In this document: positions 45,430 to 57,524 of the stretch, in pieces
Layout of the letters: each line of letters begins with the position of its first letter
Numbering within the stretch: position 1 is the first letter of the stretch
Source: Ochotona curzoniae
Lineage: Eukaryota; Chordata; Mammalia; Lagomorpha; Ochotonidae
Assembly (NCBI RefSeq): GCF_017591425.1
Contig: NW_024466607.1
Span: 18,732,501 to 18,796,500 of the forward strand
DNA: 64,000 nucleotides
Reading direction: 5' to 3'
Notes under the pieces: model-generated
What the model saw: only the letters and a program-made list of their open reading frames with translations
The model's database searches: none
Told to the model about the DNA's origin: nothing
Translations under genes and position numbers: made by a program

Positions 45430-45900
45430 ACCCTAGTGATAGCCTCCTGATGGAGGTTGCACTACCATGCCTGTTTTACTCATGGGAAGACTGAGAGGAG
45501 GAAGGGCAGCCCTTTCTCCCAGCTCCTACGGGAGTGAGGTGGACTTGTGGGTCCCATGTGTGCCTTCTTCACCATCTCCAGACCCTCAACATTCAGGGTG
45601 TACCTTGCTATTCCCTTGTGTGAACCCCAAATCTGAAAGAGGTTTTTGGGGCCCTGAATCAGTCTGTTAGGCTTATTAGGTATCGGCACCAGAATCAGCT
45701 CCTATTGTCTTTTAGGAGGTGAACAGACAGGCTTGGCAGGATGATCATTGTCCCAAATCACACAGGAAGGGCTCAGCAGAGCTTGCTTTTGCAGCCAGGT
45801 GGTCAGCATTGAAGGCCTTTGTGTCTGTGTCAAGAGCTTATCAGAGTCCATTTCAAGTAGTAAGCAATCAGTAAACATTTGCCATTACTGTTGGTTCAGG
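45430..45900 (-). repeat. MIR-like fragments
   Basis: ATGCCTGTTTTACTCATGGG with AAGACTGAGAGGAGGAAGGG (about 45466-45505), and TTGTCCCAAATCACACAGGA (about 45750), resemble pieces of reversed MIR separated by unique sequence. Confidence 0.45.
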
Positions 45901-45929
45901 AGACTCCCTGTGTGTGTATGTTACTTAAC

Positions 45930-46240
45930 TTTTTTTTTTTTAAGATTTATTATTTTTGTGGAAAGGCAGATACAGAGAGAGGAGAGACAGAAAGATCTTC
46001 TGTCTGCTGCTTCACTCCCCACTTGGTTGCAGTGGCTGGAGCTGAGCCATTCTGATGCCATGAGCTAGGAGCTTCTTCTGGGTCTTCCCTGTGAGTGCAG
46101 AGTCTTAAGGTTTTAGGCCATCCTCTACTGCTTTTCCAGGCCACAAGCAAAGAGTTGGATGGAAAGTAGAGCAGTGCCCATGTGGAATCTCAGTGGATAT
46201 AAGGCAAGGACTCTAGCCAGTAGGTTGCCACATTGGGCCT
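45930..46240 (-). repeat. lagomorph C-SINE, full length
   Basis: TTTTTTTTTTTTAAGATTTA, GTGGAAAGGCAGATACAGAG, and a head ending TTGCCACATTGGGCCTG. Flanks TTACTTAAC and GTTAATTTTT may be a decayed target duplication. Confidence 0.87.
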
Positions 46241-46244
46241 GTTA

Positions 46245-46515
46245 ATTTTTAAAATCATATTTGTTGAGTGACAAAGAGGCAAAGAGCTCTTATTCACAGA
46301 TTGTCTCCCCAGATGCCTTCAGCAGCTCCGATTGGACGAGTCTGAAGCCGAGAGCTGCCATGTAGATCTTTGATATAGTTAGCCAGGACCCAACTACCTG
46401 AGTTTTCCTTCACTGCGTTCAGGGTCTACATTGGCAGGAAGCTGGAGGCAGAGCCAGAGCTGGGAGTTGAACTTGGGAACTTCTGTTACGCAGGTGCCTT
46501 CAGCATGAGGTTAAC
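46245..46515 (-). repeat. old lagomorph C-SINE
   Basis: ATTGTCTCCCCAGATGCCTT, GAGTCTGAAGCCGAGAGCTG, GGTCTACATTGGCAGGAAGC, GCAGAGCCAGAGCTGGGAGT. The older subfamily, directly abutting the younger copy at 45930. Confidence 0.7.
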
Positions 46516-46519
46516 TCCC

Positions 46520-47335
46520 ATTCTCTACCCCAGTCTTTGGAGAAGCTTTGTGCAGCATGCCACAATTTTGTCTGGAGACTGAGGTATGCCTTGCTCCTTC
46601 CGGGCAGGAAAGGTGCTGCTTGCCTGTGGGATGTGTGAGTGCTTGAAGAGCAGAGACTGTTCCTGGGGTTGAAAGTGGAGTCCTTGTTTACAGCATCCCT
46701 GGTAGACTGGGACATGTGCACATCTCTTTCCCATGCCACCTACTAGTCAGGGAGCATTTTAGATTTGGCTTCTTGGCTTTATTGCTGGTATGTCTTGGGG
46801 CCTGGGACCCAAGCAGGTTGAGTTAGCTCAGTGGTCATGGTGCCTGCCTTGTACCTTCCTGGCACCCAGTGCTCTTCTGCGTGAATGTTCCATTGGTGGA
46901 GACTCGAAAACATGCATATGAAAAACCTGGCTTACAAATAACAGTGGTGATTCAAATTTCCATTGATGTGCTTAAACTATTTATGAGACTGTCCATAGCA
47001 GTTTAGGAGACTGCAGTAACAATACTGTTCTCCTGTGAGGATGAGTTTGCTTGGTGCCAGGAAGGGAGAAAAAAAAAAACCATGGGGTAGCACAGTGGCC
47101 TAGCTGTTTTCTGGCTGTTAAACAATGTCAATCTTTTTCTGACTCTTCTGGCTTGATTTCATCATTTTCTCTCATCACTCTTCTCGGGGATTAGTTGAAT
47201 CAGAGTGATTTTATCATAGTCCTCTCCTATTTGAATTACTCTCCACTGTGCAATTATCTTATCACAGAGAGTCCTATTTTTGTCTGAAGTAAATGTGAAC
47301 CCTAAAGTGGCCTGCCCATTACATAACCTCTGTCA
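46520..47335. other. unique intronic DNA, no gene
   Basis: About 46800-46880 has a faint tRNA-SINE-head look (GTTAGCTCAGTGGTCATGG) that I could not confirm. Confidence 0.4.
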
Positions 47336-47339
47336 TCCT

Positions 47340-47770
47340 GTTGGTAATGGGCTATATGTAACTTTTTTTGTGGCGGAGGGAGGAGAAGGGGTGATTAGGA
47401 AATTATAAATAACCTTTGCTGTAATAATTGCTGTGAACATAATGGTGCCATCATTACAGTGCCATTTCTTCACTAATATTTTTTGGCACCTTTTGATGCC
47501 CTCGGTGGCTTCAGTAATTCTTTCAACCCTGCTCAGGGGCAAGCTCTCTAAGTACCCTGATGGGTAGTATTGCTGCTTGCTTCTCTGTACAGACAGCCCA
47601 TGGTACCATCTCCCATCTTCTTTGTTCAGAAATGTGCATGCTGTCAAATCCTCCAGTCTCGTTCCAGAGCCGTCGATAAATGTGTTACGTGTTTATGAGT
47701 GGACAAAAATGCTAGCAATCTATTCAAAGTTCGTTAAAATTTCAAGGAACATATTTTCCAGGTTGGTGTT
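47340..47770. other. repeat-free block, candidate conserved non-coding element
   Basis: No repeat signature. It contains clustered AT-rich motifs (GCTGTAATAATTGCTGTGAA, CCATCATTACAGTGCC). Confidence 0.3.
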
Positions 47771-47774
47771 TTAA

Positions 47775-48470
47775 AGAATGAAATCCATCTGTCCTCTTCC
47801 CACTGTAGCCTCCCCTGGGGCCACCCCTAAGTGGCACCTGGAGCTGTTTGTCAGTGTCACAAGCCCGGACTCATCTGGGATATGGATGGAAAGCAAATCT
47901 GACCAAGTTTCGTTCGATCTGTAGTTGCCCAGCATTGAAAATACACTGATCTGAGGGAGTGCGGAAGCAAAGAAGCTGCTTTCTGTGGTCTGGGTGCTGA
48001 GGACAGACTGCCTCCAGCCTGTCCTTTGCCTTTCAGATCTGAGTGCCACCAGGGCAGCACAGCCTGCCCGTCAGCGGAAACAGGACTTGCAGCTCTTAGG
48101 GATTGAGAGCAGGCACAGTCCAGTACATCGCCGGAGGAGTGTTGTGACTCACCCGTGCAGGTCTCTGCTGATGGGCTAGACCGATGGAATAGATTGTACC
48201 CAGCTGGGAGTAAGTCACGATTGCGTGATTGTGGTATGGTCCCGCCTTGGCCTACCTGAACAAGGTAGATGGAGCAGAAAAAGACAAGGACTGGAGAACT
48301 GGTCACTTGAGAAGAATCTTCCCCAGAGTGGTTTCCTAACGGTACTTTGTTTGTGGTGGCATCTGCCTTGGCATTGTGTGGCACTGCCTTGGTGGCCCAG
48401 ATGTGGGCATTCAGAATTTCTCCGAGCTCTTTCTCCTGTCAGCTGCAAACACTGACCAGTGGGACTTCCA
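47775..48470. other. unique intronic DNA, no gene
   Basis: The 175-residue reverse frame at 47857-48384 has no recognised domain. Confidence 0.45.
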
Positions 48471-48472
48471 AT

Positions 48473-48474
<2 letters not shown>

Positions 48475-48507
<33 letters not shown>
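48475..48507. repeat. (GA)n microsatellite
   Basis: About 16 GA units. Confidence 0.95.
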
Positions 48508-48510
<3 letters not shown>

Positions 48511-48884
48511 GAGGAGACTAGGGGAGCAAGGCAGGCTAGCATTCTTTTGGTAGCCTGTCAAGCAAAGCAGGTAAATATTTTGTTTGCTCTTTAGAATCAT
48601 TTTCCCCAAAACTGAATTATGAAAGACTGACCTTCAGCAGGAACTGGGTTCAGCAGGGACTGGGAAGACAGAAAGAGGAAGTAGCAGTTGAACTCACCGG
48701 GTGAGCCCTCTGAGTCTTCTCGCCATGGAGAAGATACTTAATAAATTTCAAAAACACTCTGGAGCTCTTCCCTGTAAATAAACTTAATCCTGTCTCACTT
48801 ATTTTCTGATTTACAATGATAAAATGATAAATCGGGCACTTGAAAATAGAGCGTTCTTGCTTAAACATGAGTGCTCCTACTTCT

Positions 48885-49245
48885 TGGGGAACGCTAAAAA
48901 GAAGCGAGATTTTATATTAAGTTTCTTCCCCCTTCCTGTAGCTACCTGCTGTTCATTGTGGAACTGATTCCCATTATAGCTGCGCTGTGGAAAGTAATTG
49001 CTGTTGTACAGTAATTCAATTTCAGTGCATTCACGCATCAGTTCACCAGTAAGGGTTTATCTGGAGAAACCTGGGACCTGAAAGCTTTTTATCGAGAAAT
49101 TCCACACGCAGCAAGACGGTTTTCCTAGGTAACGAATATCGGTATTTGCATTTAATAAACATTTACCTTCTCAGAAAAATGGATTTTTCTTCTCCCCCGT
49201 CGCAGAAGAGATTTACGCCAGTCTTCCCAAAGGCTGGAGGGGACG
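48885..49245. other. repeat-free block with a perfect octamer, candidate conserved non-coding element
   Basis: About 360 bp without repeats. ATTTGCAT, the reverse of the POU octamer ATGCAAAT, lies at 49144-49151 and is followed by TTAATAAAC. GTAATTGCTGTTGTACAGTA with nearby AATTCAATTT adds homeodomain-like sites. Confidence 0.35.
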
Positions 49246-49249
49246 ATGA

Positions 49250-49785
49250 AAGAGGCTCTCTCCCTGTTTTCTAACTGTTCCCACGTATGTGTAGCTATAA
49301 AGCACATCTATGGCTTTATGTAAATGTTTGCCCCGAGGTGTGAAGAGTAGTGTGCACCCAAGGAAGGCCTGTTCTCCACCCGAACCATGTGCCGCAGCAG
49401 GGATTAGCGCCTGTAGGGACCAGACAGGCATTCTGCCTTAAACACTCGTCCGTATCAGCAGGCATGGGGAAAACTGTTGAGGAGGTGTGATTTCAAAAGA
49501 TTATCCATTAGGTTGGAAATGAAATCGATGGTTTTGTTTATAAATTTGTAAATTAAGGAAGCGTTCTCGAAGCGGAAGTGATTTGCTCTTTATAAGTACA
49601 CAATGTGCTATGGAAAGTTTTTAGGGTCAGAATATAGCTATTACTGTGCAGTTACCTTTGGTTTTCAGGCAGTAGGGGAGTATATGTGCATAGAGATTTT
49701 TTTTTCTGCTTTATTTCTGTTTATGATAACATCTAAATGCTTTAATGCATCTTCCTTAAGAGAGGAATAAACTTGTTTCAGAAAA
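49250..49785. other. unique intronic DNA, no gene
   Basis: No repeat is recognised. 49530-49660 is AT-rich and repeat-free. Confidence 0.4.
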
Positions 49786-49789
49786 AAGA

Positions 49790-50060
49790 CTTGGTTTCTG
49801 GGGTAAGTGTTTGGGTTTGCTGTTAAGCCGATGGTTGAAGTCTGCATCCCATGTAAGAGTTCCAGGGCTTGCACCTGGTTTCAGCTTCTTGCATGCACCC
49901 TGAGAGGCAGCAGGGAATGGCTTAAATAGTTGGCTCCCTCCGGCTGGGCGGGAGACCAGGATTGATTGGATGCTGGCTTTAGCATGGTGCATTCCGGGCT
50001 ATTGTGGGCACATGTTGGGTGAAATAGCTCTATTTGGCTGTCAGATAAACAAGCAAAAAA
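49790..50060 (+). repeat. old lagomorph C-SINE
   Basis: GTTTCAGCTTCTTGCATGCA, CACCCTGAGAGGCAGCAGGG, GCGGGAGACCAGGATTGATT and a decayed tail. The older subfamily. Confidence 0.7.
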
Positions 50061-50199
50061 TTTGAAAATAGAGCTTTAGAGCTTCTTGTTGTGAATGCCA
50101 GGTGAAGACAGGGCAACTTAATTTTTACACAAATGATTCTGGTGGCTTTTTTTTTTTTCAAACTGGTTTGCAAAATCCAGGAATTGTTGGCTGTTCACA

Positions 50200-50415
50200 T
50201 TCTTGGATTCTAAATCTAAGGAAACTGGAGCTTCTTCCTGGTCTCCCACGTGGATACAAAGCCCAAGGCTTTGCGCCATCCTCTACTGTTTTCCCAGTCC
50301 ACAAGCAGGGAGCTGGATGGGAAGCAAGGCTGTCAGGATTAGAACCCGTGTCCATATGAGGTCTTGGGCATGCAAGGTGAGGACTTTAGCCACTAGGTTA
50401 CTGCACTGGGGCCCT
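50200..50415 (-). repeat. lagomorph C-SINE, tail part replaced
   Basis: GGTCTCCCACGTGGATACAA, GTCAGGATTAGAACCCGTGT, and a head GCCACTAGGTTACTGCACTG. A T-run at 50148-50158 may be its tail, with unfamiliar sequence between. Confidence 0.8.
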
Positions 50416-50419
50416 GAGA

Positions 50420-50975
50420 GGTAAATAATTTCTACAAAGAACTCCGAAAAATCTCTTTCTTCCTTCTGTTGCCAGCATTTCTTTCTTTCCTTCCTCTCTC
50501 TGCCCTTTTCTCTTTGTTTTCCTTCCTCAGCTTAACACAGGAGGTTATTCATTAAACAACATTAACAGTTGTATTTCTACAAATGGGAAAGCTGTGTGGT
50601 TGGCGGTTGCATTTGGAGAGTCGGTGGAGGTGGAAAGCAGCCTTCAGAGGGTGGTCCACGGCCTTCCCTGGTCTTCCTCCCCGTACAAACCCATGATGCC
50701 TGCCAGAGCTGAGCTGGGGCCATGGGTTTGCCAGACATAGATAGCTCAGCATACACTCACCAAGTGGCGCAAACTGGTGATGCAATGAGCAGGTGTAGGA
50801 GGGTGAATTTGTGGGTGATGCTCCCTGGGACATCCCAGGGGAGAATTCTGGAGCTGTGCTGAGAATGCGTATGGCTTTTTTTTTTTAGCCTCGGTGCTTC
50901 CTCATCTTGGGAATGGTTGGTCAGGACACCTGTCTCGGACCCATCCTGCTCTCGGTGACTGCTGCAGCATCCTGC
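50420..50975. other. unique intronic DNA, no gene
   Basis: A pyrimidine-rich stretch lies at 50457-50528. Nothing else. Confidence 0.5.
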
Positions 50976-50976
50976 C

Positions 50977-51310
50977 TTTTTTTTTTTTTTTTTAAGATTT
51001 ATTTGTTTTTATTGGAAAGGTAGATTTGTGGAGAAGAGCGCTAGTGAAAGATTTTCATTTGCTGGTTCACTCTCCAGGTGGCCCCAATGGCTGAAGCTAG
51101 CTGACCTAAAGCAAGGAGCCAGGAGCTTCTTCCAGGTCTCCCATATGGATGCAGGGTCCCAAGGCTCTGAGCCAACCCTCACTGCTTTCCCAGGCCACGA
51201 GCAGGGAGGTGGAAGGGAAGCAGAGCAGCTGGGACATGAACCAGCACTCATATGGGATCCCAGTACTTGCAAAAGCAAAGGGTTAACCAGTTGAGCCATG
51301 GCACTGGGCC
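50977..51310 (-). repeat. lagomorph C-SINE, full length
   Basis: T-run, TTAAGATTTATTTGTTTTTA, GGTCTCCCATATGGATGCAG, and a head ending TGAGCCATGGCACTGGGCCC. Confidence 0.88.
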
Positions 51311-51334
51311 CATGCCTACCTTGTATAAAATGGT

Positions 51335-51632
51335 GCTGAGGCCTTTGGCACTGTGTTGGAGCTGGTAATGCTGCCACCTGTGATTCTCTGATCCTGCATG
51401 AATGCTGCTCTACTTTCCAGCCAGCTCCCTGTTTATGCACCTGGAAAAGCAGCAGAGGTTGGCCACAGTGTTTGGGCCCCTGCACCTATGTGGGAGACCT
51501 GGAAGAAGGTACTGACTCCTGGCTGCTGGTGGGCTTAGCTCTTTTGGGACATGAACTAGGGTAGAAGAGTGCGCTCTCTCTTTTTCTTTCTCGTCTTTTC
51601 CACTCTTCCTTTCAAATAAATTAGTACATCTT
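51335..51632 (+). repeat. old lagomorph C-SINE, inverted to its neighbour
   Basis: GCACCTGGAAAAGCAGCAGA, GCACCTATGTGGGAGACCTG, and the tail TCCTTTCAAATAAATTAGTA. Confidence 0.8.
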
Positions 51633-51639
51633 TTTTTTT

Positions 51640-51989
51640 TAAGTGTTGAAAGTTATACTTTCTCTGTCTACCTCAGTGCGTGTTATGGGAGTTCTCCCTG
51701 GGATCCCAGTGCCACGAGAACAGGGACCATGATGGCTGTTTTCCCGTAGGCCTCCCCGGGGCCCAGGCCAGGCACTCAGTGAGGCATTGGATGGTTGAAC
51801 TCGCCACACTGAGCATGTCCTTGTCATAGGGATAAGCATGTTTTGCTCATCTCAGGACACAGGGCTGAGTCAGATTCCAAGTATTTTATGTGTGTTTGTG
51901 TCGATCGTGTTCTTACCCAGTGTTGCATGTCTCCTCTATTCCATAAGCTGAATTTGGGTTTGATTTCTGTTTTGCAATGAGAAGGAAAA

Positions 51990-51990
<1 letters not shown>
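51640..51990. other. unique intronic DNA, no gene
   Basis: Nothing recognised. Confidence 0.5.

Positions 51991-51993
<3 letters not shown>

Positions 51994-52036
<43 letters not shown>
51994..52036. repeat. (CA)n microsatellite
   Basis: About 21 CA units, the longest in the window. Confidence 0.95.
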
Positions 52037-52039
<3 letters not shown>

Positions 52040-52475
52040 TCTACAGCACATGTGCATTCCTTTTACATCCTAAGCAAAATGTCACTTAAAATCCTAGTAC
52101 CTGTATTTGTGACCCATTTTTATTGTCCATTTATAACATCCAGTGCTGAAAGATCCTGTGTGGCTTTGGTTAAGACTGTGTGGACCGTGCAGCTCAGAGT
52201 CCCTTGCGAAGTGCCAGGTAGATCGCTGCCATTCTCCTAAGCGGTAACGTTGCCCCCTCATGAATCCCACCCAGAGACGACAGTTGGAACTGCAGTCTGC
52301 CTTGCCCACTGTGACAGAGGAACCAGGGGTCTGCCCGCAGGACCCTGCGTCGGGCTTCAAATGCGTGGGCAGTGGGCGAGCCCGACGCTGCAGCTGCATC
52401 GCACCAAGGGCAGCTCTTTGTTAGGATTTTCCCATCCTCTTTGGCGGCCTTGCAACACGCGAGGCCGCGTGGAGA
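52040..52475. other. unique intronic DNA, no gene
   Basis: No exon or repeat. Confidence 0.45.
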
Positions 52476-52479
52476 AGAA

Positions 52480-52720
52480 TGGCACTTAATTTATAGCAGA
52501 GTGAGGTGAACGAAACCTTAACAGGTTTGTGGGTGGGAGGAAGTGATGTGTCACCATCCATTGATCCAAATGACAGAATAGATGCATAATAATAATAACA
52601 ATGATAAATGAGCACTGGCTATAATTGTACAGATTAGCGGAGACAAATTAAAGGTTTACAGAAACACTTGAATGCATATTTAATATGTTTAACTGGGAAT
52701 GTGTTGGTGGCATCCGTTGG
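52480..52720. other. repeat-free AT-rich block, candidate conserved non-coding element
   Basis: Contains GATCCAAATGACAGAATAGA and GCATAATAATAATAAC, with no transposon signature. Low confidence. Confidence 0.25.
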
Positions 52721-52724
52721 GTTT

Positions 52725-52743
52725 TTATTATTATTATTATTAT
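52725..52743. repeat. (TTA)n microsatellite
   Basis: Six TTA units. Confidence 0.85.
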
Positions 52744-52744
52744 T

Positions 52745-53815
52745 TGCTCTTTACTCAGTATCCCATATGAGGATGAGGAGCAGCTGGTCCTGCAGAAACA
52801 GTGAGATTATTTATGTTTTCTCAATTAGGTTAGAAGGGGGAAATGAAAAGGTAGTTAAGAATTCATTGGTGTTTCATTTACACTGCATTCAGCGGAAAAA
52901 TGACAGCCCTTGCGGGTAATCAGTGTCTTTGTCAGAAATCAGCTGGGATGTTGTTGATTACACGTCCCAGGCTTCCTGGCTGCTCCAACAGACAACACGT
53001 CATGCTGTGGGCTACCGGAGCCTCAAATGTGGCTTTTTTCCACCCCTTCCCTCATGCTTTATAATTAATTCTTATGTGTTGTCCGGGGAGAGTATTCAGA
53101 TCCTTGAGAATCCACTTGGAGAGCTGTCCCATGCTGTCCCAGGGGCTTGGGAGCCAGCAGGTGGGTTTGTGGAGTGGTGCCTTGCCTGCACCATGTGAAA
53201 TCAGGGTGGGTATCGCCAAGCAGCTGCCTGGTCTGGGCCACCTTTTGGAATTGCTTGCAGACAACCCCTCATCAGCTACCAAGGAGGCCTCACTGGGCTA
53301 ACAGCTGGTGTCCCTGTGAAAACTGGGGGCCAGGTACAGATCCTGGGCTCAGTACTTCTGCCTAGAATGGAATGGTCAGGTACCAGCTACAGACAAGCCG
53401 TGGAAGTGCTCAACCCTGGGCAGCACAGGCTCTGGGCAGTTCTTCGCCCAGCTGCCTGGTGGCCTCTGTTAGGAATGTCTGAAGAGGACTTTTGCAAAGA
53501 GCTCCCCCAGCCCTTTACCTTGCCATGCTGGGAATTGGTCTTTGCAATCCTGCACTTGTATTCCATCTGGGGAGATTCCAGTTGGCCTCTGAGGCCACAT
53601 GTGGTTGAGATTTTATTCTGGTAAAGAATGTTTAGCCTTCGCTCAGCACAATGAACAGAGTGGGAATGGAGACCATTCTCCCATAGCCTTGTATGTTCAC
53701 ACATGTGTGCATTTATGCACCTGCCTGTCATGGTGGGACAGCACTTCGTACTCAAACGAGTTTCTCCTTAGAAAGGGTGGGAGAATAACCGACTGTACCA
53801 AAACTACAATTCTTG
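52745..53815. other. unique intronic DNA, no gene
   Basis: No recognised repeat or exon. Confidence 0.45.
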
Positions 53816-53827
53816 GTCACAGATTTT

Positions 53828-54151
53828 CTTTAAAAAAGATTTATTCATTTTTATTGGAAAGTCCGATATACAGAGAGAAGGAGAGACAGCAAGGAATTTC
53901 TTCCATCTGCTGTTTCACTCCCAAGTGGCTGCAATGCCCAGAGACGAGCTGTTCCCGAAGCCAGGAGCTTCTTCCAGGTCTCCCACATGAGTGCAGAGTC
54001 CCAAGGCTTTGGGCCATCCTCGGCTGCTTTCCCAAGCCACAAGCAGGGAGCTGGATGGGAAGCAGAGTTGCCAGAATTAGAACTGGCACCATATGAGATC
54101 CTGGACATGCAAGGCGAGGACTTTAGCTGCCAGGCTACCAAGCTGAGCCCA
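53828..54151 (-). repeat. lagomorph C-SINE, full length
   Basis: AAAGATTTATTCATTTTTAT to CAAGCTGAGCCCA. GTCACAGAT at 53816-53824 and 54152-54160 is a target-site duplication. Confidence 0.92.
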
Positions 54152-54164
54152 GTCACAGATATTT

Positions 54165-54585
54165 TTACTTGGTTGAATTTTCCTTGTTTGGAGTTTAAGG
54201 GGAAAGAAATGGAACCACCTACAATATTAAGAAACTATACAAAATATGTAAATTTAAAGTTTGCACAGTGGACAGTCTGCTGTGTTCTTTCAGATTCCCC
54301 GCAGTCATTCCTGTTGTTACTCTGAGCACAGAGTCCTGATTTTACAACTCCTGCACTGGTGCCCTCCTGTAGGGCCTGTAGCTGAGCTTCTGAGTGTGGG
54401 AAGTTTAAAAGCCCTGAGGTAGGGTTCTTGCAGCAGCAGTGAGAGTTACCTGAAGGCATTATCATGGCTGTCATCTTCATTGTAAACAGCAGCATCATCG
54501 TAATCAGCGCCATCCTCCTCTTCCTCTTCTTTATCCCATCATCCATTGGCCAAGCTTTATGTATAGTACCTCATTTAAAGTTATA
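54165..54585. other. unique intronic DNA, no gene
   Basis: Nothing recognised. Confidence 0.5.
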
Positions 54586-54589
54586 GTGT

Positions 54590-54850
54590 AAAGATTTATT
54601 TATTTGAAAGGCAGAATTATAGAAAGGGAGAGGCCACTGTGGTCAGGGCTGGGCCAGGCTGGAGCTACTTCTGGGTCTCCCACTTGGATGCAGGACCCCA
54701 AGCACTTGGGACATTCCCTGATGCTTTCCCAGGTACATTAGCAGGGACCTGGATCAGAAGTGATACAGCCAGGACTTGAACTCGTAAACCATATGGGATG
54801 CTGGCGCTGCAGACAGTGTGTTAGCCTGCCATACCACAGTGTCAGCCTCA
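54590..54850 (-). repeat. old lagomorph C-SINE
   Basis: AAAGATTTATTTATTTGAAA, GGGTCTCCCACTTGGATGCA, GATACAGCCAGGACTTGAAC, then a head near CATACCACAGTGTCAGCC. Confidence 0.8.
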
Positions 54851-54854
54851 TGTG

Positions 54855-55250
54855 GAAAGACTGTGCATGGGACTTGGGAAAGCATAAGTTTTTGAATCAC
54901 CAGATGAGACCATTTCTGATCTTCTTCACCTGTAGCATTTTAGCTTTGGTTTTCGGTTCTTACCCATGAATGGCCCTATTTGTTCAGGTAAATGTATTTC
55001 CCTCATCTCCAAGAAGATCAAATCCATGGAAATAATTCTCCATTTGGTCTCACTGTTGGTATCAAGAAGCAAAAATCAGAGAGGTGCTCTTTGTCCCTCA
55101 TCCCTCCACCAGTTCCCAGCACGTACTCAACAATCTACTGGAATGATAAATGGGGCTGTATCTCTCATGTGGAGAATGGGATGAAAAATGCTGAAAGTGG
55201 TTGCATTTGAATATGTGGCACTTATCTCTCTGTGCAGACCCTGGTTAGAA
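54855..55250. other. unique intronic DNA, no gene
   Basis: Nothing recognised before the A-run at 55249-55260. Confidence 0.45.
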
Positions 55251-55254
55251 AAAA

Positions 55255-55480
55255 AAAAAACAATCCATCAAACTTCGTTCTAGCAAAAAGAACATTAAGC
55301 CTTCATCTACAACAGCATAAAGAGCTCACCGTGGCAGCCACAGGACAATAAAGGAGTTATGTCAGCAGAATTAACAGGAAGAAATTAGCCCCCATGTATC
55401 CTTCCTTTTTATCACAGCATGGTACATTTACATATTTTGAAATTTCACATTTGCATAGTCAATGATTTTAAATTAGATCC
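55255..55480. other. repeat-free AT-rich block
   Basis: Contains CAGGACAATAAAGGAGTTAT and TTTGCATAGTCAATGATTTT. A possible conserved element, not testable here. Confidence 0.22.
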
Positions 55481-55484
55481 TCAC

Positions 55485-57520
55485 AGCTCCTCTCTGATGT
55501 TTGTCATGTGTGTAACTTGTCTTAATAACGTAGTTGTTAGCATTTAGGAAGCAGTTATCAAATCATTGCCCCAACCCCGGCGACACAGCCTTGCTGCCCC
55601 TCAGAGGGCTTTTGGAAGTTTGCCAGAGATGTCATTCACATCCCCATGGCACACAGGGACCCAGAGTTACCCAGTGGCTTTGAAGCAGGCCGGGCTGCAT
55701 GCAGCCAGTTCAGGCTGAGTTATCTGGCGACCACCACCACTGGGACTTGGATGGGCGTGTGAGGCTTTGAAATACTGCCTTTCGTGAAGGAGCTGGTAGG
55801 CACATTTCTTGAGAATTCCTGTCATTTTGAGGAAGATGAAACAAAAGCTTGGGAGGAAAGGTGTAATTGATTTGTGATTTGTCTTTTTTTTTTTTTCCTC
55901 ATGTTTCTAAGGTCAGTGCATGAGTGGGCAGGTGCTCACTGCACCTTTCCTGTCTGGGCTTGACCATCTCCCTTGCTCTGTGATCTGTGGTGTGTGCATG
56001 GTGCCAGCCTTGGTCTCAGTGGTGGCTGCTGTTAACCAGGTTCATCTGCCCCCAGGTAGAGCAGCCAGCTCCTCCCCACATGGAGTGTTGAAGGCCACTA
56101 GGGGAGACAAGGGACGAGCGCTGAGTTAGGAGTTCGAGGAATGGGAGAAGTGCTTATGGTTGTGGGGTCATAAATCTTCCTTGCTTTGTGAGGGTGGGTT
56201 GGTATTCCACGTTGGGGTCTTCGGACCATGTGGAAGATGGAACAGTTGCTAGTAGCACTCAAAAGATGCTATGTTGTCAGGGGCTGGATCAGAGGACCTG
56301 TGTCTCCTGAGAGTTCCAGGAGACTTGGGTCACTGGTGGACTCGGGCTGCCTCAGGACCTTCTGCTGACAGGGTCCACTGATGGATGATTTCCAGACAGA
56401 CAGGTCCTGAGGGCCAGAAGCAGCTGTCTGAGGGCTCTCTTGTCCCTCTGGCTACCCCTGCTTGAGTAGGGGGAGGAAAAGCTGTGTATGAAAGCCTGTA
56501 GCTAAGGAAACAAGACTGAATGCTTGGGGCCGTGGCCCAGGGGCTCAGCTGAGCTTAGGATGGTGTGCAATGAGGATGATCATCAAGTCAGCACTGAATG
56601 GCTTGCAGTCCACGGATTACATCCGTGGAGTAGCCCAGGGAGCACACCGCTTTAGTTGCCTGGCAGGAAGAGGGGTATGTATTTTCCTAGGTATTGGAAC
56701 AAACATAGCTTCCCTTCCAATTTACACCAGTTATGCAAGCTGGTTTAAAGATATGCAGCAAGCAAAGGGGAGGGGAGGAAACCAGTTTGAGCATGGCTTT
56801 GCAGGTCACCTGGGGACTCTTCAGCACTCCATTGATAGGGAAAGTCCTTGGACGCATGTGCTGCATGTAATCATGAGGAGTGGTGAACTAGGATCCATAA
56901 CAACAACCTGTGTGAATCCTAGGAGACAATCTGTAGGAGATAGATTAAGATTTATAGCATAATAGCAACTATGTAAATTAAAAGTTCATAAAAACAACCG
57001 TGCATTTTGCCTGACCACACTCACGGTTAAGGGTGTCCACCAAATCGATTAATTAGAGTGCATGTTCATGGAGGAGGCAAGGAAGAGTGAGGATCAAGGC
57101 CGAAGGGGAAAATAGAGATCAAAAAGAAGGCCTTGTTTGCAACTGGGATAAGATGCCAGCCTTCCTCGTATACACAGACACCCAGATATACAGAGAAACC
57201 AGAAAGGCAGAGCAAGTTGGGCACTGAGAAGGTAGCCCCAGCACTGACACCACGGAGGAAAGCTTGGCAGGCCCATACATCAGAGCTCCCAGCCATTGCG
57301 TCCTTTGCTGCACCTTTTCTTTTAAGGGTTCCTGTAACACCCTGATTGCCACCTTTGTTTCTTAGTTTTCTTCATGTTAGTTGAAAGCTTAGTGATTCCA
57401 CAACAGCTGAAGATTCTGCTGGGCAAACTCGGTGGGCCCTTTCCAGGTAAGGGTAAGTAAGATTATTAGAGAAGAATCTTCTGCCTCTCCTGACACTTGA
57501 TTTTGTGCCTCTAAAATTCC
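55485..57520. other. unique intronic DNA, no gene
   Basis: A T-run lies at 55885-55898. The 130-residue frame at 56570-56962 has no recognised family or splice context. Confidence 0.4.
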
Positions 57521-57524
57521 ATGT

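Noticed and set aside
46800..46880. Independent tRNA-like SINE head
   Set aside because: Only a short GTTAGCTCAGTGG-like match. No body or tail, and too weak to call.
47857..48384. 175-residue reverse frame
   Set aside because: No recognised protein family, and no splice or promoter context.
51994..52036. CRISPR-like or satellite array
   Set aside because: These are simple dinucleotide microsatellites. No repeat-spacer pattern exists anywhere in the window.
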